Shown here: one piece after another, positions 17,761-27,134 of the stretch
Numbering within the stretch: the first letter of the stretch is position 1
Layout: every line of letters starts with the position of its first letter
Notes under the pieces: model-generated
The model's input: only the letters and a program-made list of their open reading frames with translations
The model's database searches: none
What the model was told of the DNA's origin: nothing
Position numbers and translations under genes: made by a program
Source: Capnocytophaga canimorsus
Lineage (GTDB): Bacteria > Bacteroidota > Bacteroidia > Flavobacteriales > Flavobacteriaceae
Reading direction: 5' to 3'
Length of the DNA stretch: 64,000 nt
Assembly: GCF_002302565.1 (NCBI RefSeq)
Contig: NZ_CP022382.1
Coordinates: forward strand, 1,869,001 to 1,933,000

Positions 17761-18087
17761 TTATTTTAATTTCTCGTTATTGTGATGACGATCGTGGTCG
17801 CGTTTGGTTTTTAAGTCCATTTTTTTGTCGAAAGCCGTTTGCAAATCTACCCCAGTTTGGTTGGCTAAACAAAGTACCACGAACAATACATCGGCAAGTT
17901 CTTCGCCCAAATCTTTATTTTTATCGCTCTCTTTTTCAGATTGTTCCCCATATCTTCGGGCAATAATTCGGGCTACTTCGCCTACTTCTTCAGTCAGTTG
18001 CGCCATATTGGTAAGCTCGTTAAAATAGCGAACACCGTGATTTTTTATCCAATTATCTACTTCAATTTGTGCATTTTTAATGTTCAT
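17761..18087 (-). CDS. MazG-like nucleotide pyrophosphohydrolase
   Basis: 108 residues from the ATG at 18087 (an ATG three codons earlier, at 18096, is also possible). All-alpha NTP pyrophosphatase motifs are present: LTEEVGEVARIIARR and LGEELADVLFVVLCLA, that is EExxE and ExxD for Mg binding. Such single-domain MazG proteins hydrolyse non-canonical or surplus NTPs. The C-terminus is rich in His, Lys and Asp. First gene of a mazG-aroA pair. Confidence 0.87.
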   Translation of the reverse strand: MNIKNAQIEVDNWIKNHGVRYFNELTNMAQLTEEVGEVARIIARRYGEQSEKESDKNKDLGEELADVLFVVLCLANQTGVDLQTAFDKKMDLKTKRDHDRHHNNEKLK

Positions 18088-18120
18088 AATACGCATTTAT
18101 AATGATTGTTCAGAATAAGG

Positions 18121-18128
18121 CAAATATA
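18121..18128 (-). promoter_or_regulatory. -7 box for mazG-aroA
   Basis: TATATTTG on the minus strand, 33 bp upstream of the mazG start. It lies back to back with the -7 box of the divergent Sco-like gene. Confidence 0.5.
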
Positions 18129-18172
18129 CTAAAAATGCTTTTTTATGGAAGGATTAAGCGGTAAAATGACTA

Positions 18173-18180
18173 TATTTTTG
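18173..18180 (+). promoter_or_regulatory. -7 box for the Sco-like gene
   Basis: TATTTTTG matches TAnnTTTG. A start of transcription near 18187 excludes the in-frame ATG at 18186 and favours the one at 18219. Confidence 0.55.
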
Positions 18181-18218
18181 TAGTTTTGGCTCTTGTTTCG
18201 AGTTTTATTTTTGAGTTT

Positions 18219-18893
18219 ATGAATAAAAATATTTTTTCCAAATATAAGGTTTTCATCATTGGAATGTTGTTGCTCTCAGCGACAATTTTGTTACTTTTTT
18301 ATAATGCTTTAAAGCATCAAGAAAAACTTCCTATTTACCAGCCCGCCATGGTAAATCACGAGTTGGTGGACAGCACCCTACAACACGTTAAAAAGTACCA
18401 TACAATTGCTGATTTTGAGTTCGTGAACCAAAACGGACAAACCATTACACAAAACCACTATGCTAATAAAATATACATTGCTGATTTCTTTTTTACCACT
18501 TGCCCTACCATTTGTCCTATAATGACTAAAAATATGATTCAATTGCAAGAAGCCTTAAAAACTGAAAATGAAGTATTATTGCTTTCTCATACAGTTACTC
18601 CCGAGATTGATTCTGTTCCTATTCTTAAGGCGTATGCTATTGAAAATAAAGTAAATGACCAAAAATGGAATTTGGTCACTGGCGATAAAAAACAGATTTA
18701 CGAAATGGCTCGAAAATCATATTTGGTGGTTAAAGGAGATGGCGATGGCGGACCTTTTGATATGATTCATACTGAGAATTTTGTATTGGTAGATAAAAAT
18801 CGGCGTATACGCGGATTTTACGACGGAACCGATACTCAACAGATAAAAAAATTACTTCAAGACATTAAAATACTTAAACAAGAAACAAAATAA
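18219..18893 (+). CDS. SCO1/SenC-family copper-binding / thioredoxin-fold protein
   Basis: 224 residues. One N-terminal membrane anchor (about 8-28) is followed by a thioredoxin-like domain. The copper-binding CxxxCP motif is visible in FFTTCPTICPIMTKNM, and the distal His is probably in DMIHTENFVLVD. Sco proteins load copper into the CuA site of cytochrome c oxidase or act as periplasmic thiol reductants. No oxidase genes are near, so the client is not known. It is upstream of feoA but the two have separate -7 boxes. Confidence 0.9.
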   Translation: MNKNIFSKYKVFIIGMLLLSATILLLFYNALKHQEKLPIYQPAMVNHELVDSTLQHVKKYHTIADFEFVNQNGQTITQNHYANKIYIADFFFTTCPTICPIMTKNMIQLQEALKTENEVLLLSHTVTPEIDSVPILKAYAIENKVNDQKWNLVTGDKKQIYEMARKSYLVVKGDGDGGPFDMIHTENFVLVDKNRRIRGFYDGTDTQQIKKLLQDIKILKQETK

Positions 18894-18927
18894 ATATAAG
18901 GAAAACATATTGAAAGCAAAAAACTTG

Positions 18928-18935
18928 TATTTTTG
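18928..18935 (+). promoter_or_regulatory. -7 box for feoA-feoB
   Basis: TATTTTTG, an exact TAnnTTTG match, 30 bp upstream of the feoA ATG. No Fur-like palindrome was recognised near it. Confidence 0.5.
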
Positions 18936-18965
18936 CATCAAATCAGTCTAAATTAAAGGTACAGA

Positions 18966-19205
18966 ATGACTCATTCTACAAAAAAATACATTTCCGATTT
19001 GGAAGAGGGACAAAAAGCAATCATAAAAGATATTGATATTGATTGTATTCCATTAAAAATTATTGAATTAGGGTGTTTCCCTGGAGCGGAAGTCGAAATG
19101 ATTCAAAAAGCTACCTTCAACGACCCTCTATACATAAATATTGATGGAACTTATCTTTCCATACGTAAAGAAATGGCAGCATTAATTGAAATTGACAACA
19201 GATGA
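18966..19205 (+). CDS. feoA: FeoA-domain protein of ferrous iron transport
   Basis: 79 residues forming one SH3-like FeoA domain: ISDLEEGQKAIIKDI, ELGCFPGAEVEMIQKA and LYINIDGTYLSIRKE. FeoA is a small cytosolic partner of the FeoB iron permease. The stop overlaps the feoB start by 4 bp (ATGA), which implies translational coupling. Confidence 0.92.
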   Translation: MTHSTKKYISDLEEGQKAIIKDIDIDCIPLKIIELGCFPGAEVEMIQKATFNDPLYINIDGTYLSIRKEMAALIEIDNR

Positions 19206-21319
19206 AGCAGACAATCAAAGTAGCTTTAGTGGGCAATCCTAATACAGGAAAGAGTTCGTTGTTTAATGTACTAACGGGGCTAAATCAAAAAGTAGCAAAC
19301 TACCCAGGGATTACCGTGGAGAAAAAAATAGGAAGATGTAAACTTAATCACACGTGTAATGCTGATATTATTGACCTGCCAGGAACCTATAGCCTTAACG
19401 CAAACTCCATAGATGAAAGAGTTGCTGTTGGTTCTTTGCTTAATCGGAATAATCCGTATTTTCCTGATGTGGTGGTTGCCGTTACTGATGTGGAAAACCT
19501 CAAACATAATCTGCTTATTTTTACACAGATAAAAGATTTGAAAATTCCGACAATTTTGGTGGTGAATATGGCTGATCAAATGGCAAAAAAAGGAATTTCA
19601 CTCAATGTAGAAGTTTTGCAAGAAAGGCTCAACACACGTGTAATTTTGACCAGTACCCATACCAAACAAGGTATTGAGGAACTAAAAGAAGCTATTGCTA
19701 ATTACAAAACGCTGACCAGAACCCCCTGCTTGAACATCAATAATTTAGACGTTGCTTATTTTGAAAATCTCGCCCAAAAATTTCCTAAAGAAAATGCTTA
19801 CAAATTGTGGCTAATTATTTCGCATAATGTCGATATTGTTGAGGCTTCCAAAGAAATTGATTTGAGCGGATGGGCAAACACAAAAAGCGATAGCGAAATA
19901 AAACGGATGAAGCAACGTGAAACGATTTTACGCTATCAGTTTATCAATACTGTTCTTAAAGAGACTTATGTTGTTGATACCTCAAAGGCTAAAAATTTAC
20001 GTGCTTTGTTGGATAAAATATTGATGCACAAAATTTTTGGATACCTGATTTTTATCCTGATATTGTTGCTGATTTTTCAAGCGATTTTTGAGTGGAGTAG
20101 TGTGCCAATGGCGTGGATTGAGCAACAATTTTCGAGCTTTGCAGAATGGGTAGCCACCACACTTCCTAAGGGAGTTTTTAACGAATTGATTTCACAAGGA
20201 GTAATTCCAGGTATTGGGGGAGTAGCTATTTTCATTCCGCAAATTGCTATTCTTTTCTTATTTGTTTCTATTTTGGAAGAGACCGGCTATATGAGCCGTG
20301 TGGTGTTTTTGATGGATAATATGATGAGGCGTTTTGGACTGAGCGGAAAAAGTGTAGTACCACTAATTTCGGGAGTGGCTTGTGCCATTCCTGCAGTGAT
20401 GGTTGCACGAAATATTGAAAGTTGGAAAGAACGCCTAATCACTATTTTGGTGACTCCTTTTATGACTTGTTCAGCAAGGCTTCCAGTATATTTAATTATC
20501 ATAGCTTTAGTGATTCCTCAGGGGTATATCTTTGGGTTAAGTTATCAGGCTTTGACAATGTTTGGATTGTATCTCCTAGGATTTTTAGCAGCTCTTACGT
20601 CAGCATTTATTTTAGATAAAACCTTAAAAATCAGAAAAAATAAGAGTTTTTTCATTGCTGAAATGCCCAATTACAAAACACCTCAATTACGCAATATTAC
20701 CATTACTGTTTTCGAAAAAACCAAGAGTTTTGTGTTAGGGGCAGGAAAAATCATTTTAGCGATATCTATAATTATTTGGTTTCTAGGCTCTCACGGAATG
20801 GGTAAAAAATACAGAGCTGCTGAAAGCCAAGCTCAAATACTAAGTACTCAAAACCACTGGACGGAAGACCAAACGCAGCATTTTTTAGAGTCTTACAAAC
20901 TTGAACATTCCTTTTTAGGAAATTTAGGAAAAGGGATTGAGCCGATATTCAGACCCTTAGGTTACGATTGGAAAATCAGTATTGGGGTACTTTCTTCCTT
21001 TGCGGCTCGTGAAGTTTTTGTGGGTACATTGGCTACGGTGTACAGTTTAGGAAGTGATTTGGACACTGAAGAAGAGGAAGGGAAAAACACCATTTTAGCA
21101 CGAATGAAAGAGGAAAAACATCCTAACGGAGCCCCAATTTATACGTTGGCTTCAGGGATTTCCTTATTGCTATTTTATGCATTTGCAATGCAGTGCCTCA
21201 GTACCTTAGCCGTGGTTAGGCGTGAAACCAATAGCTGGAAATGGACTGCCTTCCAATGGTTTTTTATGGGAGCACTTGCCTATATTAGCGCGATGTTTGC
21301 CTTTATGATAATCAAATAG
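19202..21319 (+). CDS. feoB: Ferrous iron transport protein B
   Basis: 705 residues. An N-terminal G domain has G1 GNPNTGKS at 11-18, G3 DLPG (TYSLN follows), and G4 seen as VNMAD, near the usual NxxD. The nucleoside-recognition (Gate) domains follow from about residue 275 with many membrane helices, including GIGGVAIFIPQIAILFLF, EETGYMSRVVFLMD and SGVACAIPAVM with its conserved Cys. A cytosolic loop and the second Gate half (SFAAREVFVGTL) complete it. Imports Fe(II) across the inner membrane. Second gene of feoAB. Confidence 0.95.
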   Translation: MKQTIKVALVGNPNTGKSSLFNVLTGLNQKVANYPGITVEKKIGRCKLNHTCNADIIDLPGTYSLNANSIDERVAVGSLLNRNNPYFPDVVVAVTDVENLKHNLLIFTQIKDLKIPTILVVNMADQMAKKGISLNVEVLQERLNTRVILTSTHTKQGIEELKEAIANYKTLTRTPCLNINNLDVAYFENLAQKFPKENAYKLWLIISHNVDIVEASKEIDLSGWANTKSDSEIKRMKQRETILRYQFINTVLKETYVVDTSKAKNLRALLDKILMHKIFGYLIFILILLLIFQAIFEWSSVPMAWIEQQFSSFAEWVATTLPKGVFNELISQGVIPGIGGVAIFIPQIAILFLFVSILEETGYMSRVVFLMDNMMRRFGLSGKSVVPLISGVACAIPAVMVARNIESWKERLITILVTPFMTCSARLPVYLIIIALVIPQGYIFGLSYQALTMFGLYLLGFLAALTSAFILDKTLKIRKNKSFFIAEMPNYKTPQLRNITITVFEKTKSFVLGAGKIILAISIIIWFLGSHGMGKKYRAAESQAQILSTQNHWTEDQTQHFLESYKLEHSFLGNLGKGIEPIFRPLGYDWKISIGVLSSFAAREVFVGTLATVYSLGSDLDTEEEEGKNTILARMKEEKHPNGAPIYTLASGISLLLFYAFAMQCLSTLAVVRRETNSWKWTAFQWFFMGALAYISAMFAFMIIK

Positions 21320-21470
21320 ATGTATTGTTTTTTATTGTTTCAAAACTTACTAAAAAATCACATCAAAAATATCAGATTGGAGTGTACAGAAGTTAAATGT
21401 AACTATACTTTTTCGGTAGGAGAAATCGGATTTTTTAGACTTCAGAATCGAGGAAATATCCAAAAAAGAA

Positions 21471-21508
21471 AAATCCAACAGTTCGGATAAAAACTGCTGG
21501 ATTTTTTT
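21471..21508. terminator. Terminator between feoB and pyk
   Basis: Stem of 13 bp with one mismatch (21471-21483 with 21492-21504), T tract on the plus strand and a T-rich tail also on the minus strand. It lies 42 bp downstream of the pyk stop and 150 bp downstream of feoB, so it probably serves both converging genes. Confidence 0.75.
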
Positions 21509-21549
21509 ATTTCTAAATTTTATAACTCTTTGAACGAAATCGACACTAT

Positions 21550-22992
21550 TTATATAGCACAAGAGTCAATTTCAGTAACTCTTAGCGTATTTACCATACC
21601 TTTCCCTTGAATTGGCATAGCAGCTAAACTTACCATAATATCTCCCATATTTACATAACCTTTTTGGTTCGCGATATGATTTACATCTTCAATAGTTTCA
21701 TCGGTGGAAACAAATCGGTCATAATAAAAAGTGGTAACTCCCCAAAGCAGACTCAGTTGAGTGAGAATACGTCTGTTAGAAGTAAATACCAAAATATGTG
21801 ATTTGGGTCGGTATGCTGAGATTTGGAAAGCCGTGTAACCGCTGTTAGTCAGTGTTGAAATGACTTTAGCGTTCATTTCGTTTGCCATTTGAGCCGCGTG
21901 GTAACAAATGGAATTGGTTACGTATCGGTTAGAACGAATGAAAGGTGATTCCAAAGGGAGTTTTATTAAAGTGGAATGCTCTACACTTCGGATGATATTA
22001 CTCATTTGCTCAATGACTTGTACGGGATAAGCCCCTACGGAAGTTTCTCCCGAAAGCATTACAGCATCAGCACCATCCATTACAGAGTTGGCAACGTCGT
22101 TGACTTCGGCACGAGTAGGAGTAAGGCTAGTAATCATACTTTCCATCATTTGAGTAGCAATAATTACTGGAATGTGAGCCGATTTGGCTTTTCTGACCAA
22201 TTCCTTTTGGATTAGAGGCACTTCTTCCGCTGGAATTTCAACCCCTAAATCACCTCGAGCCACCATAATACCGTCACAATGAGCCATAATCTTGTCAATA
22301 TTGTCTAAGGCTTCAGGCTTTTCAATTTTGGCTACAATAGGTATTTTATAACCCGCATTTTCCTCAATAAGTTCCTGTAAATCTTTAATATCCTTGCTGT
22401 GACGTACAAAAGAAAGGGCAATCCAATCCACATCTTGAGAAATGGCAAATACAGCATCACGGATATCTTTTTCGGTAAGGGCTGGTAAAGAAACATTAGT
22501 ATTAGGAAGATTTACGCCTTTTTTAGATTTTAGCGCTCCTCCCTGTACTACTCTGGCTTCTACTTCATTGATTCGGTTTGTGGCTACGATTTCGAAGATG
22601 AGCTTTCCGTCATCAAGCAGTACACGTTCGCCTGGTTGTACGTCCATCGGGAATTCCTTATAATTCATATAAACCCGATGCTGATTGCCCACAAAGGGCT
22701 CACCAGTAACAAAAGTAATTTTATCTCCCGGAAATACGTGAACATCTTCTTCCATAACCCCTACACGTAACTTAGGTCCTTGCAAGTCAGCCAAAATAGC
22801 CGTGTTATATCCGTACTCTTCATTGACTTGACGAATGAAACCGATACGTCTTTTAACGTCTTCGTAATCAGCGTGTGAAAAATTGATACGAAAAACATTC
22901 ACACCAGCTATAATCATATTTTTGATGACTTCTTTGGTATCGGTAGCTGGTCCGAGTGTGGCTACGATTTTTGTCTTTTTAGTATTTAACAT
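21550..22992 (-). CDS. pyk: Pyruvate kinase
   Basis: 480 residues, normal length. TKIVATLGPATDTKE opens the barrel; FRINFSHADYEDV, AILADLQGPKLRVG, GDKITFV (B domain), IVAKIEKPEALDNID and the signature MVARGDLGVEIPAEEV are present, with MESMITSLTPTRAEVNDVAN after it. It makes pyruvate and ATP from PEP. Last gene of a minus-strand stretch acpP-fabF-rnc-IPExxxVDY-pyk; 2 bp behind the IPExxxVDY-like gene, so cotranscribed with it. Confidence 0.95.
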   Translation of the reverse strand: MLNTKKTKIVATLGPATDTKEVIKNMIIAGVNVFRINFSHADYEDVKRRIGFIRQVNEEYGYNTAILADLQGPKLRVGVMEEDVHVFPGDKITFVTGEPFVGNQHRVYMNYKEFPMDVQPGERVLLDDGKLIFEIVATNRINEVEARVVQGGALKSKKGVNLPNTNVSLPALTEKDIRDAVFAISQDVDWIALSFVRHSKDIKDLQELIEENAGYKIPIVAKIEKPEALDNIDKIMAHCDGIMVARGDLGVEIPAEEVPLIQKELVRKAKSAHIPVIIATQMMESMITSLTPTRAEVNDVANSVMDGADAVMLSGETSVGAYPVQVIEQMSNIIRSVEHSTLIKLPLESPFIRSNRYVTNSICYHAAQMANEMNAKVISTLTNSGYTAFQISAYRPKSHILVFTSNRRILTQLSLLWGVTTFYYDRFVSTDETIEDVNHIANQKGYVNMGDIMVSLAAMPIQGKGMVNTLRVTEIDSCAI

Positions 22993-22994
22993 AC

Positions 22995-23456
22995 TTAAAA
23001 TATTAGTTTATATTTCGATTTTAATATTTCTGTTTTTACCTCATAAGCTGCTGAAACCAAGGGAATAGCAGCTATTCTTTTTACAAGTTCAGCTGTAGTT
23101 GTACTACAATAATCACTTTCTATTTTTAATAAGAAATCTACTTGCTTTAATTCTTCCATCAAAAAAAGAGTTTGAGCAGACGTTTTAAACAAACTATTCC
23201 TTTTCAAAGGAATTTCCACTACCATTTTGTTAGCAATACATCGCCACACGATTTCCGAATCCTGATTACGCCACAGATAGTGTGCAAACCCTTGCTGGTA
23301 CACTTCTGTATTTTCAGAATTATCTTTATAGAAAGATACCTCTAGGTACTGATTTAAAAAATAAACCAAACGATAGTCCTCCAATGGAGCACATATGGCA
23401 ATCAGCCCGAAACTTTCTTCAAAAAAGGGTTCTGATAACCGATAAGTAACCATCAT
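22995..23456 (-). CDS. IPExxxVDY-family-like protein
   Basis: 153 residues, no signal peptide or membrane segment. Its place between rnc and pyk is where flavobacteria carry the uncharacterised IPExxxVDY family, and the size fits. The name-giving motif is poorly kept: the nearest text is IPLVSAAYEV near residue 131. The call therefore rests mainly on gene order. A start one codon later (23453) is equally likely. It has its own -7 box and is followed after 2 bp by pyk. Confidence 0.6.
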   Translation of the reverse strand: MMVTYRLSEPFFEESFGLIAICAPLEDYRLVYFLNQYLEVSFYKDNSENTEVYQQGFAHYLWRNQDSEIVWRCIANKMVVEIPLKRNSLFKTSAQTLFLMEELKQVDFLLKIESDYCSTTTAELVKRIAAIPLVSAAYEVKTEILKSKYKLIF

Positions 23457-23468
23457 TTAATTTTTCGG

Positions 23469-23476
23469 CAAAGATA
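23469..23476 (-). promoter_or_regulatory. -7 box for the IPExxxVDY-pyk pair
   Basis: TATCTTTG on the minus strand, 12 bp upstream of the ATG, in the 129-bp gap after rnc. The leader would be only a few nucleotides. Confidence 0.45.
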
Positions 23477-23585
23477 TGATTTATTGTGCAAAAACACGAG
23501 GGATTAACAATTTATTGCAAAATATTTATGAAAGATAAGAAATGTTTGTAAATCAATATTTATCAAACCTCAAAGCCGATGGGTA

Positions 23586-24326
23586 TTAAAGTTGTTTTCT
23601 ACCTTTTATTTTGTAATAAACACGCTTAGCGGCTTGTTCCTCAGCTTTCTTTTTTGATGTAGCTCTCGCTTTAGAGCAACCATAATTATCAACCGTTAAT
23701 TTCGATATAAAAAAACGTGTTCCTGAGCAGTCATTATTATCCTCTGTTGTGTTAAAGGAGAAAGATTTTTTGTTTTTCTGACACCATTCAATAAGTAAAC
23801 TTTTGTAACTAATAATTTTTCCTTCCAAACTCTTTAAGTTAATATAAGGAACAATAAGTTTGCGTTTCACAAATATATGGCATTGCTTATAACCTCCGTC
23901 TAAATAAATTGCTCCGATGAGCGCTTCAAACAAATTTCCAGAGATATTAGTTCCTAACTGTTCTAAAGACAAATTAGTACGTAAAAAATCGGTAAGTTTC
24001 AGTTCGTTGCCAACTTGATTTAAGTGCCGTCTTTCCACGATTTTTGAACGCATTTTGGTCAGATAACCTTCGTCTTCTTCTGGGGCATTCGAAAAGATAT
24101 AATCAGCTATGATACAGCCCAGTACAGCATCTCCTAAAAACTCAAGACGTTCGTAACTCTTTTTTTTACCCGAATATTGGTAAGACGGATGCGTAAAAGC
24201 TTCACTATAAAGTTGTAGATTTTTCGGAGCAAAGCCCAGCAAAAGTTTTAATTTGTCGTGAAAGAATTTGTCTTTCTTTTTGTTTCTAAAACGAGAAAAA
24301 GGTAATATTTCTTTCAGCTTCCACAT
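23586..24326 (-). CDS. rnc: Ribonuclease III
   Basis: 246 residues from the ATG at 24326, 8 bp after the fabF stop. An upstream ATG at 24359 overlaps fabF and is less likely. The RNase III signature ERLEFLGDAV is at 59-68, and the second acidic site is in NLFEALIGAIYLDGG. A C-terminal double-stranded RNA-binding domain follows from about residue 170, ending ATSKKKAEEQAAKRVYYKI. It cuts double-stranded RNA in rRNA processing. Same order (acpP-fabF-rnc) as in many bacteria. Confidence 0.94.
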   Translation of the reverse strand: MWKLKEILPFSRFRNKKKDKFFHDKLKLLLGFAPKNLQLYSEAFTHPSYQYSGKKKSYERLEFLGDAVLGCIIADYIFSNAPEEDEGYLTKMRSKIVERRHLNQVGNELKLTDFLRTNLSLEQLGTNISGNLFEALIGAIYLDGGYKQCHIFVKRKLIVPYINLKSLEGKIISYKSLLIEWCQKNKKSFSFNTTEDNNDCSGTRFFISKLTVDNYGCSKARATSKKKAEEQAAKRVYYKIKGRKQL

Positions 24327-24334
24327 TTTAGGAG

Positions 24335-25582
24335 TTACAGCTTTTTGAACAATACACAAGCGTTATGTCCACCGAATCCAAAAGTATTACTCATCGCAAC
24401 TCTAACGTCGCGTTTTTGGGCGGTGTTAAAAGTGAAATTGAGTTTTGAATCAATGTTATCATCGTCAGTGAAGTGATTGATAGTAGGCGGAACAATTCCG
24501 TGAGTAACAGTCAGTACCGAAGCAATTGCCTCAACAGCCCCTGCAGCTCCTAACAAATGACCTGTCATTGATTTTGTGGAGTTCAGATTGATGTTATAGG
24601 CGTGCTGACCGAAAACATCTAAAACGGCTTTTGATTCCGCTACATCTCCTAGTGGAGTTGATGTGCCGTGTAAGTTAATAGTATCTACTTCGTGGGGTTG
24701 TACTCCTGCATCTCTTAAGCAGTTGAGCATTACATTTTTAGCTCCAAGTCCTTCAGGATGAGGTGCCGTCATATGGTGTGCATCGGCAGACATTCCCCCT
24801 CCTGCAATTTCACAGTAAATTTTGGCTCCTCGAGCTTTGGCGTGTTCGTATTCTTCCAAAACTAAAGCACCAGCCCCTTCGCCAAGTACGAAGCCATCAC
24901 GATCTTTGTCCATAGGTCTTGAAGCTGTTTTAGGGTCATCATTTCTGGTAGAAAGTGCGTGTAGCGCATTAAAGCCACCTACACCAGCGATAGTAACTGC
25001 GGCTTCAGACCCTCCTGTTAGTATAACATCGGCGTGACCCAATCGAATGTAGTTAAGAGCATCAATAATGGCGTTAGTTGAAGAAGCACAAGCAGAAACT
25101 GTGGTAAAGTTAGGTCCGCGTAGCCCATATTTCATTGAAATAAGCCCACTGGCAATATCGGCAATCATTTTAGGAATGAAAAACGGATTAAACTTAGGGG
25201 TGCCATCTCCATTATTGAAATTAGTTACTTCATCTTGAAAGGTTTGTAATCCCCCAATACCTGACCCCCAGATTACCCCTGCTCGGTCAACGTCTAGCTT
25301 TTCAAGGTCAAAGTTAGCATCTTCCATAGCTTGAGTGGCAGTCACCATAGCATACTGGGTGAAGCGATCCATTTTTCGGGCTTCTTTTCGGTCTATAAAT
25401 TCCTCAACGTTGAAGTTCTTAACCTCACAAGCAAATCGTGTTTTGAATTTAGAGGCATCAAAATACGTAATAGGGGCAGCTCCGCTTACTCCATTTACGA
25501 GTCCTTCCCAATATGCCTTTACATCATTTCCTATAGGGGTCAATGCGCCTAAGCCTGTAACAACAACGCGTCTGGTTTTCAT
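24335..25582 (-). CDS. fabF: 3-oxoacyl-ACP synthase II (KAS II)
   Basis: 415 residues from the ATG at 25582 (MKTRRVVVTGLGALTPIG). The Cys-His-His triad is visible: nucleophile Cys165 in TVSACASSTNA, His in LHGTSTPLGD and His in SMTGHLLGAAGAVEA. It extends acyl-ACP chains in fatty acid synthesis. It lies downstream of acpP and 8 bp upstream of rnc. It differs from the ketoacyl synthase fragment at 1-447. Confidence 0.96.
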   Translation of the reverse strand: MKTRRVVVTGLGALTPIGNDVKAYWEGLVNGVSGAAPITYFDASKFKTRFACEVKNFNVEEFIDRKEARKMDRFTQYAMVTATQAMEDANFDLEKLDVDRAGVIWGSGIGGLQTFQDEVTNFNNGDGTPKFNPFFIPKMIADIASGLISMKYGLRGPNFTTVSACASSTNAIIDALNYIRLGHADVILTGGSEAAVTIAGVGGFNALHALSTRNDDPKTASRPMDKDRDGFVLGEGAGALVLEEYEHAKARGAKIYCEIAGGGMSADAHHMTAPHPEGLGAKNVMLNCLRDAGVQPHEVDTINLHGTSTPLGDVAESKAVLDVFGQHAYNINLNSTKSMTGHLLGAAGAVEAIASVLTVTHGIVPPTINHFTDDDNIDSKLNFTFNTAQKRDVRVAMSNTFGFGGHNACVLFKKL

Positions 25583-25682
25583 AAACTGATGATTTTTAAG
25601 TGAATATTTGAAATACACTTACAAAGAATTAGCTTTGCAAGTGTATTCTATTCTAACAATTAAGTAGTAGGTTAATGCCTAA

Positions 25683-25919
25683 TTATTGTTTTGCTTCTTC
25701 AATATATTTGATAGCCTGACCAACAGTTGCAATGTTTTCAGCTTGGTCATCTGGAATTTGAATATCGAATTCTTTCTCGAATTCCATAATCAATTCAACC
25801 GTATCTAATGAATCGGCTCCTAAATCGTTAGTGAAGCTTGCGTCTGATACAACTTCATTCTCATCTACACCTAATTTATCAACGATAATGGCTTTAACTC
25901 TTGATGCAATGTCTGACAT
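25683..25919 (-). CDS. acpP: Acyl carrier protein
   Basis: 78 residues, strongly acidic. The phosphopantetheine attachment Ser37 sits in [14 protein letters not shown]. It carries acyl chains during fatty acid synthesis. First gene of the acpP-fabF-rnc unit. Confidence 0.97.
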   Translation of the reverse strand: MSDIASRVKAIIVDKLGVDENEVVSDASFTNDLGADSLDTVELIMEFEKEFDIQIPDDQAENIATVGQAIKYIEEAKQ

Positions 25920-25950
25920 GATTTTTCTAATTTTAAATTTTTACTGTTGG

Positions 25951-25978
25951 CAAAAATAACAAACTTTTTTTAAATCAA
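25951..25978 (-). promoter_or_regulatory. Promoter of acpP-fabF-rnc
   Basis: On the minus strand TATTTTTG (25951-25958) is the -7 box; TTG at 25976-25978 lies 17 bp upstream as a possible -33 element. The -7 box is 32 bp from the acpP ATG. Confidence 0.55.
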
Positions 25979-26058
25979 AACTTTTATTAACACAAACTAT
26001 ATTTTTTTTATTTCAATAGAAGAAATAAAGTATTGTTTATCAGTTATTTGATTGTTTT

Positions 26059-27102
26059 CTATTTTATATCGGATTTTGTTTTCAATTGATTTTTCTGTAA
26101 ATCTTCATATTCGGTTCTGTTTTTGAATATGTCGATGGCGGTATAAACGGCTTGTTTGAATGAATCGGCATTGGCTTGACCTTTTCCAGCGATTTCAAAG
26201 GCAGTTCCGTGATCGGGTGAGGTGCGTACTCTTTTAAGCCCAGCCGTAAAGTTTACTCCATTGCCAAAAGTAATGGTTTTGAAAGGAATCAAACCTTGAT
26301 CGTGATATGGAGCTATAACCGCATCATAATTTTTGTAATTTCCAGAGGCAAAAAATCCATCGGCACTAAACGGTCCGAAAACTAAAAACCCTTCATCAAA
26401 TAATTTTCGCAAAGTTGGACGGATAATCGTATCGTCTTCATCTCCAATCACACCGTTGTCTCCACAATGCGGATTAAGCCCCAAAACAGCAATTTTTGGG
26501 CGTTGCAAACAAAAGTCTTTTTTTAGTGACTCGTCAATTAGTTTTATTTTTTCTGAAATCAAATCTGGAGTAATATGTGAGCTGACTTCTTTAATGGGTA
26601 CGTGGTCGGTTAAAAGTCCTACTTTTAGTTCCTCGCTTACCATAAACATAAGGCTTTTTCCTTCTAATTCTTGAGCCAAATAGTCGGTATGTCCTGGAAA
26701 TTTAAATGTTTCCGATTGAATATTGTTTTTGTTTATGGGAGCCGTAACCAAAACATCAATAAGGTCATTTTTAAGCGCTTGTGTGGCTATCTGTAAAGAT
26801 TCGAATGCGTATTTTCCTCCTTCAGGAGTTTCTTTTCCAAAACTGATATTCGGTGAATCCTTCCAACAATTTAGTACATTTAATTTGCCTTCAACGGCAT
26901 TTTCTAAAAGATCTATCCCTTGGAAATTAACATTGATATTTAGGTGTTTACGTTGGAAAGAAATCGTTTTGTTTGAACCAAATACAATAGGAGTACATAG
27001 CTCTAATAATCGATTGTCTTGAAATGTTTTAAGGATTACTTCTATACCCACGCCATTTAGGTCGCCTACAGAAATTCCTACTTTTATTAAGTCGTTCTTC
27101 AT
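26059..27102 (-). CDS. pdxA: 4-hydroxythreonine-4-phosphate dehydrogenase
   Basis: 347 residues from the ATG at 27102 (MKNDLIKVGISVGDLNGVG). Metal-binding His residues are expected in FPGHTDYLAQE, LNPHCGDNG and APYHDQGLIPFK. The end of the domain is LKRVRTSPDHGTAFEIAG. It oxidises 4-phosphohydroxythreonine in pyridoxal phosphate synthesis. An upstream in-frame ATG at 27129 overlaps the -7 box and is rejected. Apparently transcribed alone. Confidence 0.94.
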   Translation of the reverse strand: MKNDLIKVGISVGDLNGVGIEVILKTFQDNRLLELCTPIVFGSNKTISFQRKHLNINVNFQGIDLLENAVEGKLNVLNCWKDSPNISFGKETPEGGKYAFESLQIATQALKNDLIDVLVTAPINKNNIQSETFKFPGHTDYLAQELEGKSLMFMVSEELKVGLLTDHVPIKEVSSHITPDLISEKIKLIDESLKKDFCLQRPKIAVLGLNPHCGDNGVIGDEDDTIIRPTLRKLFDEGFLVFGPFSADGFFASGNYKNYDAVIAPYHDQGLIPFKTITFGNGVNFTAGLKRVRTSPDHGTAFEIAGKGQANADSFKQAVYTAIDIFKNRTEYEDLQKNQLKTKSDIK

Positions 27103-27126
27103 TTTTCTATTTATAATCGCAAGGGG

Positions 27127-27134
27127 CAAAAATA
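27127..27134 (-). promoter_or_regulatory. -7 box for pdxA
   Basis: TATTTTTG on the minus strand, 24 bp upstream of the chosen ATG. Confidence 0.5.

Noticed and set aside
21350..21562. Minus-strand 70-codon frame between feoB and pyk
   Set aside because: It crosses the terminator hairpin and overlaps the pyk stop; no recognisable domain.
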